Under the pieces are notes generated by a model. That model did not search any database and had not been told where the DNA came from. It was given only the letters and a program-made list of their open reading frames with translations. Position numbers and translations under genes: made by a program. Of a DNA stretch of 64,000 nt, positions 51,129-60,109 are shown piece by piece (position 1 is the first letter of the stretch; each line of letters opens with the position of its first letter). Source of the stretch: Streptomyces hoynatensis (GTDB lineage: Bacteria; Actinomycetota; Actinomycetes; Streptomycetales; Streptomycetaceae); NCBI RefSeq assembly GCF_003626535.1, contig NZ_RBAL01000008.1:248001-312000 (forward strand), written 5' to 3'.

Positions 51129-52739
51129 TCACCCGTCGGCTCGCGCGCCGGCCCTCGCCGTCCGTTCCTCCGCGGCGGCGAAGAACCCGGTGAGCGGCGC
51201 CTCGTGCACGTCCGGGTCGTCCCACTCGTTCTCCAGGTTCTCGGCCAGGTGGTGCACGCCGAGCAACTCCCCCCGCGCGAAGTGGCGGACGACCGGGTGC
51301 AGGTAGCTGGCGTCGTGGGCCTCGCCCGGGGAGTTCTGCGCGATCCTGCGCACGGTGATGTCGAACGGGTCCACCTTGTCGTGCTCGGGCCCGTACTCCA
51401 GGGTGATGGTGTAGTAGGTGCCCTCCCGGGTGAGCGGCCCCCGGTGGGCGTAGTCGACGGGCACCTCCTCGTGGTAGCGCACCTGCCCGCCCGGCGCGTG
51501 GGTGATCAGGTCGCCGATGACGCCGAACTGCTGCCACAGCGCGGAGCTGCGGTTGACCCGCGCGATCACGGCGTCGGTCAGCGCCTGCGGGTCGGTCTTC
51601 AGCTCCTGGTGGGGCCAGGCGCGTTCGTGGTGGCGGAGGCCGAGGATGCGCGACAGCGCCCGGACGCCGTACCGGTAGCCGTGGATGAAGCCGCTGGTCG
51701 ACTTCTTGAAGTCCCGCTGCTGCATCAGCGTCCCGGCGAAGTAGAGGCCGGGCTGGTTGACCGACTCGTAGGCCTCGGTCATGGCCGGGAAGCGGTCGTT
51801 GATGACGAGTTCCGGGCGGCACTCCTCGTCGAAGAGGGAGGCGTCGAAGCGGAAGCCGGTGCAGACGATCACCCGGTCGTAGCGCAGCTCCTTGACCAGC
51901 TCGTCGGCCCGGCTGAAGGCGAAGCGCACCAGGTAGCCGCCGTCCCGCTTCTCGATGGACCTGACGTGCCCGTCGAGCAGGGCGTTCTGCGACTTCAGCT
52001 GGTAGGTGTCGAGGAAGTTGTTGTTCACCGCGCGCAGGTGGCCCACGTAGTGGGTGCGCCAGGCCAGCTTCAGCGAGCCGGGGCCGGCCACGTGGATGAC
52101 CGCCGCGGTGGGGATGAGGTTGTCGGCCGTCTCGAAGGCGGAGTTGCCCCGGCCGAGGATCAGGACGCGCTGGTCGATGAAGTCCTCGGGGTCCACGGAG
52201 ACGGTGGGGTACAGCTCGCAGTCCTCGATGCCGGGCACGGGCGGCAGGTAGGGGCGGCTGACGCCGGTGGCCATCACCAGGCGGCGGGCGCGGTGCTCGG
52301 TGCCGCGCTGGTCGGTGGCGACGAACTCGCCGTCGGCCCCGCCCTCCCGGCGGATGCGGGTCACCCTCGTGTCGTAGGCGATGTCGAGGCCGAACGCGGC
52401 GGCGTAGTCCGCGAGGTAGCGGCAGAAGTCGTCGGCCTTCGGGAAGTACTCCCTGCTGTAGCGGGTGAAGCGCAGGTCCTGTTCGCCCGGGCCGTCGGAC
52501 AGCAGCGAGTTCCAGTCCATGCGCAGGTTGAACTCGGGGTCGCTGCGGCCCGTGTGGACCTTGTTGTTCGAAATGAGCGTGCGGTGGCGGGGGAAGGTGG
52601 CGAAGAACGCGCCGGGGACGGCGCCGCCCTCCAGGATGCGGTAGTCGTGCCCGGCGGCCTGGAGATGCTGGCCGAGCTGCAGGCCGGCGGGGCCGGCGCC
52701 GACGACCAGGTAGGTGTGGGGCTCAGAGTGCACAGTCAT
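51129..52739 (-). CDS. FAD/NAD(P)-binding monooxygenase (FOXRED2-like)
   Basis: 536 residues. The FAD motif VVGAGPAGLQLGQHL starts near residue 11, a second dinucleotide motif LILGRGNSAFETADN (NADPH) is near 195, and the ATGVSRPYLPPVPG and VCTGFRFDASLF linkers match class-B-like flavin monooxygenases. YESVNQPGLYFAGTLMQQRDFKKSTSGFIHGYRYG resembles FOXRED2-type oxidoreductases. ATG 52739 has AGGAG about 5 bases upstream; the frame is open much further but that is GC-driven. First gene of the oxidative operon, divergent from the acyl-AMP ligase. It may hydroxylate an amine or carbon; the substrate is unknown. Confidence 0.87.
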   Translation of the reverse strand: MTVHSEPHTYLVVGAGPAGLQLGQHLQAAGHDYRILEGGAVPGAFFATFPRHRTLISNNKVHTGRSDPEFNLRMDWNSLLSDGPGEQDLRFTRYSREYFPKADDFCRYLADYAAAFGLDIAYDTRVTRIRREGGADGEFVATDQRGTEHRARRLVMATGVSRPYLPPVPGIEDCELYPTVSVDPEDFIDQRVLILGRGNSAFETADNLIPTAAVIHVAGPGSLKLAWRTHYVGHLRAVNNNFLDTYQLKSQNALLDGHVRSIEKRDGGYLVRFAFSRADELVKELRYDRVIVCTGFRFDASLFDEECRPELVINDRFPAMTEAYESVNQPGLYFAGTLMQQRDFKKSTSGFIHGYRYGVRALSRILGLRHHERAWPHQELKTDPQALTDAVIARVNRSSALWQQFGVIGDLITHAPGGQVRYHEEVPVDYAHRGPLTREGTYYTITLEYGPEHDKVDPFDITVRRIAQNSPGEAHDASYLHPVVRHFARGELLGVHHLAENLENEWDDPDVHEAPLTGFFAAAEERTARAGARADG

Positions 52740-52889
52740 CCTCTCCTGAGGTACAACAGTGACGTTCGAATCCACTTCAGCCAGTACTACGAACTCGTGG
52801 GGCTCCTGGTTCAACGGCGCCTCGGGAAAGGCGAGTTCACCTTCCGCATCGGCTGAAGCCGGCAGCAGTCCGGCAGAAGTGGAGTTTCC

Positions 52890-54470
52890 GTGACCCACAC
52901 GGCAGACGGCACGGCGACCGGCCCCCGGGGCCGGGACGCGGCCGGCGCGCACCCGGGCGGTGCGCCGTTTCCCCGCCCCCTCATCGACGAGCTCCTCGCC
53001 CGGCCCGGGGCGCCCGCGTTCGAATTCCGCGGCCGCGAGGTCACCCGGGCCGAGCTGCTCGGACTGATCCGGCGCTGCGCGGGCGGCCTGCGCGCCGCCG
53101 GCCTCGGCCCCGGCCGCACGGTGGCGCTGGCCACCGGGGTCACCCCGGCCGGCTTCGCCGCCCAGATGGCGGCCCTGCTGCTCGGCTGCCGGGTGATCGG
53201 GCTGCGCCCCGGGCTCACCCCGGGGCAACTCGCCCACGTGCTCGGCGGGGAGGTGGACGCGGTGGTCACCGACGACGCGGACGCACGGCCGGGGCTGCGC
53301 GCGGCCGCGGCCGGGCGGCCGCTGCTCGGCCTGGACACCGGGCTGCTGTCCGCCGCGCCCCTGCCTGAGGCGGAACTGGTGCCGCGGGGCAGGCCCGAGG
53401 ACATCGCCCTGGTCAACCTCACCAGCGGCAGCACCGGAAACCCCAAGGGCTGCGCCCAGACCTTCCGTTCCCTTGACGCGAACTGGTCCTGGCAGCCCGC
53501 CCGCTGGACCGCGCGCACCGCCGAACTCGCCGCAAACTACGGCCGTTTCCTGCTCTTCGGCACCCTGACCAGCGCCGTGATGTTCGAGCACCTCGCCGTC
53601 TGCCTGCTCGGCGGCGGCACGGCCGTCATCCCCGAGGAGCCGCTCGACTTCCCCGAGGTCTTCGCGCGCCAGAGGATCACGGCCTGCCTGCTGACCGTGC
53701 CCAGGCTCCACCACGTGCTGGACACGCTGCGCCGCCGGCCCGTGGACACCGGCAGCCTGCGGGTGCTGATCGTCTCCGGCTCGCCCCTGACGCCGCACCG
53801 GATGGCCGAGGCGGTGGAGCGGCTCGGCGGCGCCGTCCACCAGGGGTACGGGCAGACCGAGACCGGCATGCTGACCCTGCTGACCCCCGCAGAACTGGCC
53901 GCGGGACCGCGCGAGGTGCGCTCCTCGGTCGGCCGCCCCTGGGTCGGGGTGGAGCTGAGCGTCCGCGACCGCGCCGGAAACCCGCTGCCCGCCGGGCAGA
54001 CCGGGATCGTCTGGGCGCGGACCGAGGGCGCGTTCTCCGGCTACCTGGGCGACGCCGGGCAGACCGCGGAGGTGCTGCGGGAGGGCTGGGTGTGCACCCG
54101 CGACGTCGGGCGGCTGGACGAACGCGGCTACCTGTACCTGACCGGCCGCGCCCGCGACGTGATCATCATCAACGCGATCGTCCACTACGCGGGGGCGATC
54201 GAGGGGGCCCTCGCCGGGCACGGGGACGTGGACGCCGCCTATGTGGTGGGGGCGCCGGACGAGCGGACCGGGGAGGCGGCGCACGCCTTCGTCGTCCCGG
54301 CCGCGGGCCGCGCCCCCGACGTGGCGGCGCTGCGGGCGCACGTGGCCGCCGAGCTCGGCGAGGGGAGCGTGCCGGCCACGATCACGCTGCTCGACGAGGT
54401 GCCCGTCGCCCCCAGCGGCAAGCCGGACAAACGCGCCCTGCTCGCCCGGGTCCGCCCCGCCCGCGCCTGA
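52890..54470 (+). CDS. AMP-dependent acid ligase (ANL superfamily)
   Basis: 526 residues. Core motifs: A3 LTSGSTGNPKGCAQ near 175, A5 GYGQTETGM, A7-like REGWVCTRDVGRLDERGY, A8 GRARDVIIINA (with Ile-Ile-Asn-Ala replacing the usual x-x-x-G-G/E) and A10 PSGKPDKRAL with the catalytic Lys. It should adenylate a carboxylic acid and load it on CoA or a carrier protein; no carrier protein is encoded nearby. GTG 52890 has GGAG 6 bases upstream. Divergence from the oxidative operon suggests shared control and a joint pathway. Confidence 0.9.
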   Translation: MTHTADGTATGPRGRDAAGAHPGGAPFPRPLIDELLARPGAPAFEFRGREVTRAELLGLIRRCAGGLRAAGLGPGRTVALATGVTPAGFAAQMAALLLGCRVIGLRPGLTPGQLAHVLGGEVDAVVTDDADARPGLRAAAAGRPLLGLDTGLLSAAPLPEAELVPRGRPEDIALVNLTSGSTGNPKGCAQTFRSLDANWSWQPARWTARTAELAANYGRFLLFGTLTSAVMFEHLAVCLLGGGTAVIPEEPLDFPEVFARQRITACLLTVPRLHHVLDTLRRRPVDTGSLRVLIVSGSPLTPHRMAEAVERLGGAVHQGYGQTETGMLTLLTPAELAAGPREVRSSVGRPWVGVELSVRDRAGNPLPAGQTGIVWARTEGAFSGYLGDAGQTAEVLREGWVCTRDVGRLDERGYLYLTGRARDVIIINAIVHYAGAIEGALAGHGDVDAAYVVGAPDERTGEAAHAFVVPAAGRAPDVAALRAHVAAELGEGSVPATITLLDEVPVAPSGKPDKRALLARVRPARA

Positions 54471-54479
54471 CCCCGCGCC

Positions 54480-54514
54480 GCCTGCCCCGCCCCCGCACCG
54501 GGGGCGGGGCAGGC
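54480..54514 (+). terminator. Very strong terminator after the ligase gene
   Basis: A 15-bp perfect stem (arms begin GCCTGCCCCG and end CGGGGCAGGC) with a 5-base loop, 10 bases after the ligase stop, isolates the ligase from the glycosidase gene downstream. Confidence 0.85.
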
Positions 54515-54638
54515 AGGACGGCGCCGCCCCGGGGCGGGTTCCGCGACCGAGGTCCCGGTCCCGCGGCCGTGCGGCCGTGCGGCCGTGAGAACGTGAGCCC
54601 GCAGCCCGCCCCGCGCCGCGACCGCCAGGAGAGCGCCG

Positions 54639-56252
54639 ATGCCCGTCACCACTCCGGAACCGCCCGCCTCGGTCCACCTGGCCGCGGACGACGGCCCGTT
54701 GCGGCGGGCCACCTCGCCCGCCGGGGGCCGCTTCGAGGCGGCGGGCGCGCTGGTCACCGTCGAGGCGGCCTCCGGCGGCGCCCCCGGCCTGCGGGTCCTG
54801 GCCCGGGCCGGCCGGGCCGGGCTCTCCCGGGTCGTCCTGCGCTGGCCCGGCGGCGTCGCGCCCGCCGCGCTGGTGCTGGGGGACGCCTGGGAGCGTTCCT
54901 ACGGCGACCTGCAGTGGCGCCACCTCCAGCCGGAGCGGGTGCTGCCCTGGTACTGGCTGGCGCACGATCCCGGCGGCGGCCGCACCACGGGCATGGGCGT
55001 GCGCACCCGCCCCGGGGCCCTGTGCTCCTGGACGGTGGACGAGGACGGCGTCAGCCTGTGGCTCGACCTGCGGGCGGGCGGGCAGCCCGTGCTGCCGGGC
55101 GAGCGCGCGATCGAGGCCGCCACGGTGCTCGCCCTCGACACCGGGGAGCGCCCCTTCGCCGCCCTCGGCGAGCTGTGCGCGGCCATGTCCCCCGACCCGC
55201 TGCCGCCCGGCGGGCCCGTCGTCGGCTGCAACAACTGGTACTACGCCTACGGCCGGGGCTTCGGCCCCGAGGCGGTGCTGCGGGACGCCCGCACGATCGT
55301 GGAGTTCGCCGGCGGGCACCAGGTGCGGCCGTACTGCGTGATCGACGACGGCTGGACCGAGGGCGGCGGCAGCGCCCCCGGCGGGCCGTGGGACCGTGGC
55401 CTGCCCGGCGTCTTCGACGACATGCCGGGGCTGGCCGCGGCCGTCGCCGCGACGGGGGCCCGCCCAGGGCTGTGGTTCCGGCCGCTGCTCAGCCGGGTGC
55501 GCACCGCGGCCACGCCCTCGCCCGCCGTCCTCGACGGCGGCCACCCGCTCGACCCCTCCCTCCCGGCCGCGGTGGCGGCGGTGGCCGAGGACGTGGCCCG
55601 CTTCCGCTCCTGGGGCTTCGAGCTGATCAAGCACGACTTCAGCAGCCACGACTTCTTCGGCCGCTTCGCCCGCCCGGGCGGTCCGCCCGAACTCGCCCGG
55701 CCCGGCCTCGCGCTCGCCGACCGGCGCCGCACCAGCGCCGAGGTCCTGGTGGACTTCTACCGCGCGCTCGCCCGGGCGGCGGACGGCGCCCTGCTCATCG
55801 GCTGCAACACCGTGGGCCACCTGGCCGCCGGGCTGGTCCACGTCCAGCGCACCGGGGACGACACCTCGGGCCGGACCTGGGAGCGGACCCGGCGCATGGG
55901 CGTCAACACCCTGGCGTTCCGCCTGGCCCAGCACGGGCGCCTGTACGCCGTGGACGCCGACTGCGTGCCCTGCACGCCCGGCACCGACTGGGAGCTCAAC
56001 CGCCGCTTCCTCGACCTGGTCGCCCGCTCGGGCACCGCCCTGTTCGTCTCGGTGGACCCCGCGGCCCGCACCGCGCGCACGGACGCGGACCTGTCGGCCG
56101 CGGTCGGGCTCGCCCTGGACGGCGGCCTGCCGGGCGGGATCGAGCCGCTCGACTGGCTCACCACCACGGCGCCGCGCCGCTGGCGCGCCGGGGAACACAC
56201 CCTGCTGACCGACTGGTCCGAGCCGTGGGGCGCCTGGCCGCTCCCCGTGTGA
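54639..56252 (+). CDS. Glycoside hydrolase, alpha-galactosidase clan (GH-D-like)
   Basis: 537 residues. An N-terminal beta-sandwich (about 1-180) precedes a TIM barrel beginning VVGCNNWYYAYG. The nucleophile candidate is the Asp in LIKHDFSSHD and the acid/base candidate an Asp in RTGDDTSGRTWE; YCVIDDGWTEG is the GH27/GH36 substrate-binding strand. There is no signal peptide. It does not look like a classic GH36, being shorter and with different N-terminal domain spacing, so the sugar specificity is uncertain. AGGAG precedes ATG 54639. It is monocistronic after a strong terminator, followed by the phosphatase gene in the same direction. Confidence 0.8.
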   Translation: MPVTTPEPPASVHLAADDGPLRRATSPAGGRFEAAGALVTVEAASGGAPGLRVLARAGRAGLSRVVLRWPGGVAPAALVLGDAWERSYGDLQWRHLQPERVLPWYWLAHDPGGGRTTGMGVRTRPGALCSWTVDEDGVSLWLDLRAGGQPVLPGERAIEAATVLALDTGERPFAALGELCAAMSPDPLPPGGPVVGCNNWYYAYGRGFGPEAVLRDARTIVEFAGGHQVRPYCVIDDGWTEGGGSAPGGPWDRGLPGVFDDMPGLAAAVAATGARPGLWFRPLLSRVRTAATPSPAVLDGGHPLDPSLPAAVAAVAEDVARFRSWGFELIKHDFSSHDFFGRFARPGGPPELARPGLALADRRRTSAEVLVDFYRALARAADGALLIGCNTVGHLAAGLVHVQRTGDDTSGRTWERTRRMGVNTLAFRLAQHGRLYAVDADCVPCTPGTDWELNRRFLDLVARSGTALFVSVDPAARTARTDADLSAAVGLALDGGLPGGIEPLDWLTTTAPRRWRAGEHTLLTDWSEPWGAWPLPV

Positions 56253-56346
56253 CCCCGCCGCCGCGGCCGTCGCGGACCCGTGGCACGGCGGGGCGCGCGC
56301 CGTACAGTCGAGGGACCGGTGCGGCCACGAGCGCAGGAGGTTCCCC

Positions 56347-57150
56347 TTGACGCAGCAGCAGTCCGCCGAGCCCGTCCTGGCCGGCGTGCGCAACTTCCGC
56401 GACCTGGGCGGCCTGCCCGCCGCCGGCGGGCGCCGGGTCCGCCACGGGGTGCTCTTCCGCAGCGGCCACCTCGCGCAGGCCACCGCGGCCGACCGCGCCT
56501 TCCTCACCTCGCTCGGCCTGCACACCGTCTTCGACTTCCGCAACGCCGCCGACCGGGCGCTCGAAGGCCAGGACGCCGCGCTGCCCGGGGTGCGGATGGT
56601 GAGCCTCCCGCTGACCGCGGCCGAGGACGGCGCCGAGTTCTGGGCGCTGGTGCGCGAGGGCAGCCTCGCCGAGCTGCGGGCGGCGCTCGACGGCGGCCAG
56701 GCGGTCGGCCGCATGCTGCGCACCTACCGCGAGATCGTGCTGCACCGCACGGCCGAGCTGGGGCGGGTGCTGCGCGAGCTGAGCGAGGGCGCCCTCCCGG
56801 CGCTGCTGCACTGCGCGGCGGGGAAGGACCGCGCCGGGCTCACCACGGCCCTGGTACTGCTCGCCGTGGGCGTGGACCGGGAGGCGATCGGCGCCGACTA
56901 CGTGGAGTCCAACGCGCCGCACCGGCGTTACCCGCTGCGCCGCGGGGCGGGCGAGGGCGGCGGCGAACCGCCCGCTGAACTCGCCGCGTTGCTGGCGCCG
57001 CTCTTCGACGCGCGGGCCGAGTACCTGCGGGCGGCGTTCGACCAGATCGACGAGACCTGGGGCGGCGTCGACCGCTACCTCACCGAGGCCCTCGGCCTCG
57101 GCCCGGCCGGCCGCGAGCGGCTGCAATCCCGCCTGCTCGACGAGCGCTGA
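56347..57150 (+). CDS. Tyrosine/lipid phosphatase (Y_phosphatase3 family)
   Basis: 267 residues. VRNFRDLGGLP at the start and the P-loop HCAAGKDRAG (CxxGxxR; Cys nucleophile, Lys-Asp as in MptpB-like enzymes) define the family, which includes the secreted mycobacterial PtpB and phosphoinositide-active phosphatases. FRSGHLAQAT and FDFRN are also conserved. The start is TTG at 56347, set by GGAGG 5 bases upstream. No export signal is visible, so it probably acts in the cytoplasm. It is convergent with the prenyl synthase gene. Confidence 0.9.
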   Translation: MTQQQSAEPVLAGVRNFRDLGGLPAAGGRRVRHGVLFRSGHLAQATAADRAFLTSLGLHTVFDFRNAADRALEGQDAALPGVRMVSLPLTAAEDGAEFWALVREGSLAELRAALDGGQAVGRMLRTYREIVLHRTAELGRVLRELSEGALPALLHCAAGKDRAGLTTALVLLAVGVDREAIGADYVESNAPHRRYPLRRGAGEGGGEPPAELAALLAPLFDARAEYLRAAFDQIDETWGGVDRYLTEALGLGPAGRERLQSRLLDER

Positions 57151-57170
57151 GCCGCGCGGGCCTTCGGCGT

Positions 57171-57205
57171 CCCCGGCGGGGCAGCGGACCGGGCAGCCGC
57201 CGGGG
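57171..57205. terminator. Hairpin between phosphatase and prenyl synthase genes
   Basis: CCCCGGCGG/CCGCCGGGG, a perfect 9-bp stem with a 17-base loop, lies in the 73-base convergent gap. Confidence 0.55.
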
Positions 57206-57223
57206 CCGGGGCCCGGCGGGGGG

Positions 57224-58297
57224 TTACTTCTGGCGGAGGACCACGAAGTCGGCCAGGGCGGTGAACCGTTCGCGCACGCCGCCCGGCAGGCCGAGGCCGT
57301 CGAGCGCGTCCAGGGCCCTGCGGTGCCTGCGCGCCGCCTCCTCGGTCGTCCAGCGGCGCCCGCCCGCCTCCTCGATGAGCGCGGCGCGCTCGGCGAACTC
57401 GTCCTCGCCGAAGTCGTCGAACTCCTCCTGCGACTTCTTCACGTCCGCCGTCAGCAGGGCGGTGAGGCGCTCGGCCGCGGCTCCCCCGGCGGCCAGGGCG
57501 GCGACGACCGGAAGCGACTTCTTGCGCTGCCGCAGGTCGCTCCAGGTCTGCTTGCCCGTGGTGCCGGGGTCGCCCCAGATGCCCAGCAGGTCGTCGACCG
57601 CCTGGAAGGCGAGGCCCAGGTGGTGGCCGAAGGTGTCGAGGGCGTCGGCCAGCCGCTCGTCGGCGCCGCCGAGCACCGCGCCGATCGAGGCGGCGCAGGC
57701 GAGCAGCGCCCCGGTCTTGTTGCCCTCCATCTCCAGGCACTCGGCGACGCTGACCCGCTCGCGGTGCTCGAAGACGATGTCCTGGGCCTGCCCGTCGACG
57801 AGCTTGCGGCTCGCGGCGGCCAGCCGCCCGGCCGCGCGGGCCGCGTGGGTGGTGCCGCCCCTGAGGATGGTCTCCACGGCGAGCGCGAAGAGCGCGTCGC
57901 CGACCAGGATGGCCTGGGCGGGGCCGTGCACCTTCCAGACGGTGTCGCGGTGCCTGCGCTGCTCGTCCCCGTCCATCAGATCGTCGTGCAGCAGCGAGAA
58001 GTTGTGCACCAGTTCCACGGCGACGGCGCCGGGCACGCCGACCTCGGGGTCGGCCCCCGCGGCCTCGGCGGACAGCAGCGCGAGCGCCGGGCGGACCGCC
58101 TTGCCGCTGTCGGCGTCCGTGGGGCGGCCCTCGGCGTCGATCCAGCCGAAGTGGTAGGCGGCGACGGTGTCCATCGGCGGGGCGAGCCGCCCCACGGCGG
58201 TGCGCAGCGCGGGCGCGGAGAGGGCCCTGGCCCGATCCAGGAGCGCCGTGGCGGCCTCCCATGTCCTGGGCTCTGGCTGTGCGTCTGCGGGGCTCAC
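57224..58297 (-). CDS. Polyprenyl diphosphate synthase
   Basis: 357 residues. The first Asp-rich motif is LLHDDLMDGDEQRR and the second AFQAVDDLLGIWGD; GNKTGALLACAASIG and KKSLPVVAAL are standard in trans-prenyltransferases. As the last gene of the HpnCDE operon it should make farnesyl diphosphate for squalene, though product length cannot be fixed by eye. GTG 58297 has AAGGAGA 6 bases upstream. In S. coelicolor the equivalent gene is followed by squalene-hopene cyclase; here it is followed by a convergent phosphatase gene. Confidence 0.92.
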   Translation of the reverse strand: MSPADAQPEPRTWEAATALLDRARALSAPALRTAVGRLAPPMDTVAAYHFGWIDAEGRPTDADSGKAVRPALALLSAEAAGADPEVGVPGAVAVELVHNFSLLHDDLMDGDEQRRHRDTVWKVHGPAQAILVGDALFALAVETILRGGTTHAARAAGRLAAASRKLVDGQAQDIVFEHRERVSVAECLEMEGNKTGALLACAASIGAVLGGADERLADALDTFGHHLGLAFQAVDDLLGIWGDPGTTGKQTWSDLRQRKKSLPVVAALAAGGAAAERLTALLTADVKKSQEEFDDFGEDEFAERAALIEEAGGRRWTTEEAARRHRRALDALDGLGLPGGVRERFTALADFVVLRQK

Positions 58298-58307
58298 GGG
58301 CTCTCCT

Positions 58308-58727
58308 TCATGCGATGTTCTCCGGCCGGCGGGGCCGGCGCGGCCCGGGGCGGCGCGCCGCGGCGTGCCTGCCCCGGGGTCCCGCGGGCCTGGCCCGTGG
58401 GCTGCTGTTCCGAGTCTGCGGCAGGCCGTCCGCCCGCCCTCCCCCGGGGGTGGTACCGGCGCGGTGGGCCCGGCGGCGCGCCCGCCCCCACCCTGCCGCA
58501 CGGCCCGGCCCGCCGCACGCCCGGCGCCGCCGAACGGGGCGGTGCGCGACGCGCCCCGGCACGCGAACGCCGGAACCCGGGCGCGCGGCGGCGCGAGCCG
58601 CCGGACGTCCCGCACGCGGCGGACGGCCGGCGCGCGGCGGACGGCCTGCGCGCGGCGGACGGCCTGCGCGCGGCGGACGGCCCGGGCTCGCCCGGTGGCC
58701 CGGGGGCGGCGCGTGGCGGGGGCTCAT
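58308..58727 (-). CDS. Possible Arg/Pro-rich repeat protein bridging hpnE and the prenyl synthase
   Basis: A 139-codon frame whose ATG (58727) overlaps the hpnE stop as ATGA and whose own stop lies 10 bases before the next GTG. It fills the whole gap between two operon genes. Residues about 16-40 are a (GRPPRA)-type hexapeptide repeat; the rest is Arg/Gly/Pro/Ala-rich with no fold I recognise. G/C in third positions is lower than in the neighbours. It may be a genuine translated spacer or only a GC-driven open frame. Confidence 0.35.
   Translation of the reverse strand: MSPRHAPPPGHRASPGRPPRAGRPPRAGRPPRAGRPPRAGRPAARAAARPGSGVRVPGRVAHRPVRRRRACGGPGRAAGWGRARRRAHRAGTTPGGGRADGLPQTRNSSPRARPAGPRGRHAAARRPGPRRPRRPENIA
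58613..58684. repeat. Four tandem 18-bp repeats
   Basis: The unit CGCGCGGCGGACGGCCTG occurs four times in direct succession with small changes (units at 58613, 58631, 58649, 58667). It lies within the gap between hpnE and the prenyl synthase, and its 18-bp period keeps an open frame. Confidence 0.9.
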
Positions 58728-60109
58728 CGGGTGGCCGCCCCGGCGGCGGCGAGTCCGCTGCGCACGGCGCCCTCCATCGTGGCGGGCCAGCCGGTGGCCG
58801 TCCACGCCCCGGCGAGGTAGAGGCCCTCGGCCCGGGTCACCGGGCCCGGCCGCAGCCTGCCCGTGCCGGGCGCGGGCGCGAAGGTCGCCTCCCGCTCCCT
58901 GGTGACGAAGAAGTCGCGCACCCGGGCCCCGGCCGCGGCGGGCAGCAGCCCGGCCAGCTCGGCCAGGTAGCGCTTGCGCAGCACGTCGGCGGGCAGGTGG
59001 ATCTCCTCGGCCGCCGCCGACTGGGACAGCGCCAGGTACTGGCCCGCGCGGAGCCCGGAGGGGCCGGTGCGGTCGAAGACCCACTGCACCCGCCCGCGGA
59101 TCGCCGCGAGGAAGGGCACGGGCAGCACCCGCCGGTCGTAGACGACGTGCACGTTGAGGATCGGCGCGGTGCCAAGGCGCAGCAGCCGGTCCGGTTCCGG
59201 CAGCGCGCCCGGCGGCAGCAGGGCGTGCGCGGCGCGCTGCGGCACGGCGAGCACGACGTCCCGCGCGCTCAGCTCCGCCTCGCCCGCGCCGGGGGCGCCG
59301 CCCGGCGTGCCGTGCCGGGAGCGCACCGCCACCCGCCAGCCGCCGCCGGGCGCGGGGCGCAGCCGCGCCGCCCTGGTGGCGCGCAGGACCCGGACGCCCG
59401 CCCGCTCCAGGGCGGCCCCCGCCAGGGTGTCGTGCAGGCGGCCGAGCGGGACCAGCGGCAGCCCGATGTCCGCCGCGCCGGGGCTGGTGAGCAGGCCGGT
59501 GCGGAAGACCATCGCCGCCAGGGCGAGGGAGACGTCCCCGGCGCGCGCGTTCAGGGTCGCCACGCCGATCAGGTCCCACAGGGCGTGCACGGCCCCCGGG
59601 CTCTGCCCGTGGCGGCGCAGCCAGCTGCCGAAGTCCCGCTCGTCCAGCGCGGGGTCGGCCGGGTCGAGGCGGCGCAGGCCGAGCACGGCCCGGGCGGCGG
59701 CGGCCCGTTCGCCCGGCGTGAGGTGCGGGTAGCGGGCCAGGCTGGCCGCGAGGTGCAGCGGGGCGGGCGGCAGCGCCGATCTGCGGATGCGGCCGAGCCG
59801 CCCGGCCGCGGCGTCGAGCACCGGCACGTCGAGCCTGGGCTGCACCGGGGCGAGGGCGCTGCCGCCGATCCGCCGCAGCAGGCCCCGGTAGGCGGTGCAG
59901 CAGCGCAGGTAGACGTGCTGCCCGTTGTCCACGGTGAGCGGCCCGGCCGGGGAGTCGCGGCGGAAGGAGAAGGCGAGCCCGCCGAGCCTTGGGCGCGTCT
60001 CGACGAGGGTGACCCGGCGCCCGCGGTCGGCCAGCGCGAGGGCCGCGGTGATGCCGGCGAGGCCGCCGCCGATCACCACGGCCTGCCGGGGGCCGCGGGC
60101 GGCGCTCAC
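58724..60109 (-). CDS. hpnE: Hydroxysqualene dehydroxylase HpnE
   Basis: 461 residues, FAD enzyme of the carotenoid-desaturase family. The N-terminal FAD loop is VVIGGGLAGITAALALADRG, followed by LVETRPRLGGLAFSF; the C-terminal FAD motif is GLYLAGAWTATGWPATMEGAVRSG. DNGQHVYLRCC is the HpnE-type motif after the FAD domain. It reduces hydroxysqualene to squalene. GTG 60109 overlaps the HpnD stop (GTGA). Confidence 0.93.
   Translation of the reverse strand: MSAARGPRQAVVIGGGLAGITAALALADRGRRVTLVETRPRLGGLAFSFRRDSPAGPLTVDNGQHVYLRCCTAYRGLLRRIGGSALAPVQPRLDVPVLDAAAGRLGRIRRSALPPAPLHLAASLARYPHLTPGERAAAARAVLGLRRLDPADPALDERDFGSWLRRHGQSPGAVHALWDLIGVATLNARAGDVSLALAAMVFRTGLLTSPGAADIGLPLVPLGRLHDTLAGAALERAGVRVLRATRAARLRPAPGGGWRVAVRSRHGTPGGAPGAGEAELSARDVVLAVPQRAAHALLPPGALPEPDRLLRLGTAPILNVHVVYDRRVLPVPFLAAIRGRVQWVFDRTGPSGLRAGQYLALSQSAAAEEIHLPADVLRKRYLAELAGLLPAAAGARVRDFFVTREREATFAPAPGTGRLRPGPVTRAEGLYLAGAWTATGWPATMEGAVRSGLAAAGAATR

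Noticed and set aside
52810..52850. 12-codon ORF MRKVNSPFPRRR on the minus strand as a peptide precursor
   Set aside because: No ribosome site and too short to judge. No modifying enzyme for ribosomal peptides is adjacent.
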